A stretch of DNA of 6,445 nt from Acidobacteriaceae bacterium (lineage in GTDB: Bacteria > Acidobacteriota > Terriglobia > Terriglobales > Acidobacteriaceae): positions 1 through 6,445 of the forward strand of contig JASHVU010000380.1 of NCBI GenBank assembly GCA_030044455.1, given 5' to 3'. A program made the translations under genes and the position numbers. A model generated the notes under the pieces. It saw nothing but the letters and a program-made list of their open reading frames with translations, ran no database searches and was not told the origin of the DNA. Position 1 is the first letter of the stretch. Every line of letters begins with the position of its first letter. This document shows positions 4,747 to 6,445 of the stretch, piece after piece.

Positions 4747-6445
4747 ATGACCGATCGTGAGCTGATTTCGCGAATTGCGCGCTCCGCCGGAGGCAAGGCG
4801 GGGTACAAGCAGCTGGTGCGCGAGCTGGGCCTGGGCGGCGGACACGGGCGCCGCTTGCTGCTCGAGCAGCTTGCCCGGCTTACGGCGCGCGGGCAGCTCG
4901 CCAAGCTCGATCGCGAGATGTGGGGCATACCAAAAACTCCGACCGCAACGACAGCCGGCACGCGCGACAATCTGATGGCTGGCCGGCTCGATCTGCATCG
5001 CGATGGGTTTGGCTTTGTGCGGCCCAATGCGGGACAGGCATCGGCGCCTGTGGGCGAGGACGTCTTCATTCCGCCCAACCAGATTAACGGCGCCATGCAG
5101 GGTGACCAGGTGCTGGTGGAGCTCGATCCGCCCAAGGCCGATGGACGCCGCCAGGGGCGCATCGCGCGCGTATTGGAGCGGCGCAACGCGACGGTCGTGG
5201 GTGTGTTTCACTACCCCCGATCCGACCGCGCAATGGGAAGCAGCGTGATTCCCTTCGACGAGCGCATGACCCAGGCAATCGTGATTCCGCCAGGCGCGGA
5301 GATTCCGCCGGAGAACGCGACCGTTACGCCGCACCGCGTGTTAGGCTCCGTAGCTGTCTCTCATCCAAAACACGAGAGCGCGGAACGCCCCAAAGGTTTG
5401 GAGGGCTTGGTTGTGGATGTGGAGATCACCAGCTGGCCCACCCCGACGCGGCCGCCCATCGGGCGCGTGATTGAAGTGCTCGGCGATCCCGACGACTTCG
5501 GTGTCGACGTGGAGATGATGATCCGCAAACACCAGCTGCCGCGGATTTTTCCCGAAGCGGTGCTGGCCGAGGCTCGCAGAGTCGCACACTTCGACCAAAA
5601 CGTTGCCGCCCGCAGGGCCGACTTTCGCGGACTGCCGATTGTAACCATCGACGGCGAAACCGCCAGAGATTTTGACGATGCGGTCTTGGTAAGGGAAAGA
5701 GCCCAAGGCGCAGGTTACGAGTTGCAAGTACACATCGCCGATGTGGCAGAGTACGTGCACGAGGGCTCCGACCTCGACCTCGAAGCGCGGCTGCGCGGCA
5801 CCAGCGTCTACTTTCCCGATCGCGCCATTCCCATGCTGCCGCAGGAGCTCTCCACCGACATCTGCAGCCTGCGCCCAAACGAAGACCGCCTGGTGCTGAG
5901 CTGCATCATGCAGCTCGATACCGAGGGCCGCATCGAGAGTTACGAGATTGTTGAGGGCGTGATTCGTTCTGCAGCGCGCATGACCTACACCGCAGTGCAG
6001 TCGATTTTGGACTCGGGTGATGCTCTCAACCAAGAGGGAGAGGCGCGCGAGCGCTTCGAGAGAATGCAGCGCCTGGCCGCCCGGATGAACAAGCGGCGCG
6101 AAGAGCGGGGATCGATCGATTTTGACTTGCCCGAGCCGGTCATCGAGTTTGACGAGCAGGGGCAGATGCGGGGCGTGACGCGCGCCGAGCGCACTTGGGC
6201 CAACCGGTTGATCGAGGAGTTCATGCTGGCCGCCAACGAGTGCGTCGCCACCTGGCTTGAGGACCTGGATGTGCCTTCGCTCTATCGGATTCACGAGAAG
6301 CCTGAGCCCAGGCGCGTGGTGCAGTTTGAAGAACTGGCCGCCAGTTTCGGCTATTCTCTTGGTCTTGGACCGCTGCCCGTAGCGAAGATACGAACCAAGG
6401 CCGAGCGCCGCGAGTCCTACGGCCAGGGCCGCAACCCGCGCACCC
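4747..6445 (+). CDS. rnr: Ribonuclease R (RNB-family 3'-5' exoribonuclease), C-terminus beyond the window
   Basis: There are 566 open codons to the right edge, with no stop. RNase R degrades structured RNA from the 3' end and acts in mRNA decay and RNA quality control. Residues 5-60 form the N-terminal helix-turn-helix typical of RNase R. Residues 78-125 are the first cold-shock/OB domain (GRLDLHRDGFGFVRP, DVFIPPNQINGAMQGDQVLVEL), and a second OB region follows to about residue 285. The RNB domain begins about residue 290, with IDGETARDFDDAV: Asp302, 308, 310 and 311 keep the 0/6/8/9 spacing of the metal-binding aspartates of RNase R/RNase II. The conserved segment around RGTSVYFPDRAIPMLP (350-365) and IHEKPEP near residue 518 follow. 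The end of RNB and the S1 domain lie outside the window. ATG 4747 is firmly the first possible start because an in-frame TGA lies at 4741-4743. The Shine-Dalgarno is weak. The gene sits 190 bp after the ATPase gene. Confidence 0.93.
   Translation, partial: MTDRELISRIARSAGGKAGYKQLVRELGLGGGHGRRLLLEQLARLTARGQLAKLDREMWGIPKTPTATTAGTRDNLMAGRLDLHRDGFGFVRPNAGQASAPVGEDVFIPPNQINGAMQGDQVLVELDPPKADGRRQGRIARVLERRNATVVGVFHYPRSDRAMGSSVIPFDERMTQAIVIPPGAEIPPENATVTPHRVLGSVAVSHPKHESAERPKGLEGLVVDVEITSWPTPTRPPIGRVIEVLGDPDDFGVDVEMMIRKHQLPRIFPEAVLAEARRVAHFDQNVAARRADFRGLPIVTIDGETARDFDDAVLVRERAQGAGYELQVHIADVAEYVHEGSDLDLEARLRGTSVYFPDRAIPMLPQELSTDICSLRPNEDRLVLSCIMQLDTEGRIESYEIVEGVIRSAARMTYTAVQSILDSGDALNQEGEARERFERMQRLAARMNKRREERGSIDFDLPEPVIEFDEQGQMRGVTRAERTWANRLIEEFMLAANECVATWLEDLDVPSLYRIHEKPEPRRVVQFEELAASFGYSLGLGPLPVAKIRTKAERRESYGQGRNPRT

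Noticed and set aside
4465..5334. Long minus-strand frame opposite the ATPase end and the RNase R start
   Set aside because: It is antisense to two well-supported genes, crosses the repeat array and shows no family motif. Long shadow frames are common in GC-rich DNA.

Overview
The window is GC-rich DNA, estimated at about 60% by eye, with densely packed genes. The organism is probably an acidobacterium (Acidobacteriota, Terriglobia-like). This rests on the style of the RNase R protein and on the company of a secreted S9 prolyl oligopeptidase, a bactofilin and an AAA_14/DUF4143 ATPase. It is an inference, not a proof.

Layout from left to right. (1) The N-terminal 168 codons of an exported prolyl oligopeptidase (S9A) run leftwards off the window from position 506. 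(2) A lipid II flippase gene, murJ/mviN, runs divergently to the right. It is cut into two in-frame pieces (582-1322 and 1347-2234) by one TGA at 1320-1322, which falls in the loop between the two lobes of the transporter. (3) A leftward bactofilin gene (2360-2875) converges on murJ. A GC-rich nested hairpin followed by a T-run on the minus strand (2269-2325) serves as its terminator. (4) About 365 bases without a convincing gene (2876-3240) hold two GC-rich hairpins. (5) A rightward AAA_14/DUF4143 ATPase with a nuclease-like C-terminal motif (3315-4556) lies between two matching arrays of a 22-bp repeat (3241-3322 and 4579-4638). (6) An RNase R gene starts at 4747 and runs off the right end after 566 codons, with its catalytic aspartates intact.

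MurJ and bactofilin are both cell-envelope proteins (peptidoglycan precursor export; cytoskeletal scaffold). RNase R is RNA housekeeping. The ATPase and its arrays look like an accessory cassette placed between housekeeping genes. The most distinctive signal is the pair of 60-bp arrays, which match at 52 of 60 positions. Each has three 16-bp copies containing the palindrome AATCCGGATT at exact 22-bp spacing, and each forms a TATAAT at the same internal place. A degenerate fourth copy of the upstream array contains the ATPase start codon. The best reading is an autoregulated or mobile ATPase module with its own operator or recognition site.
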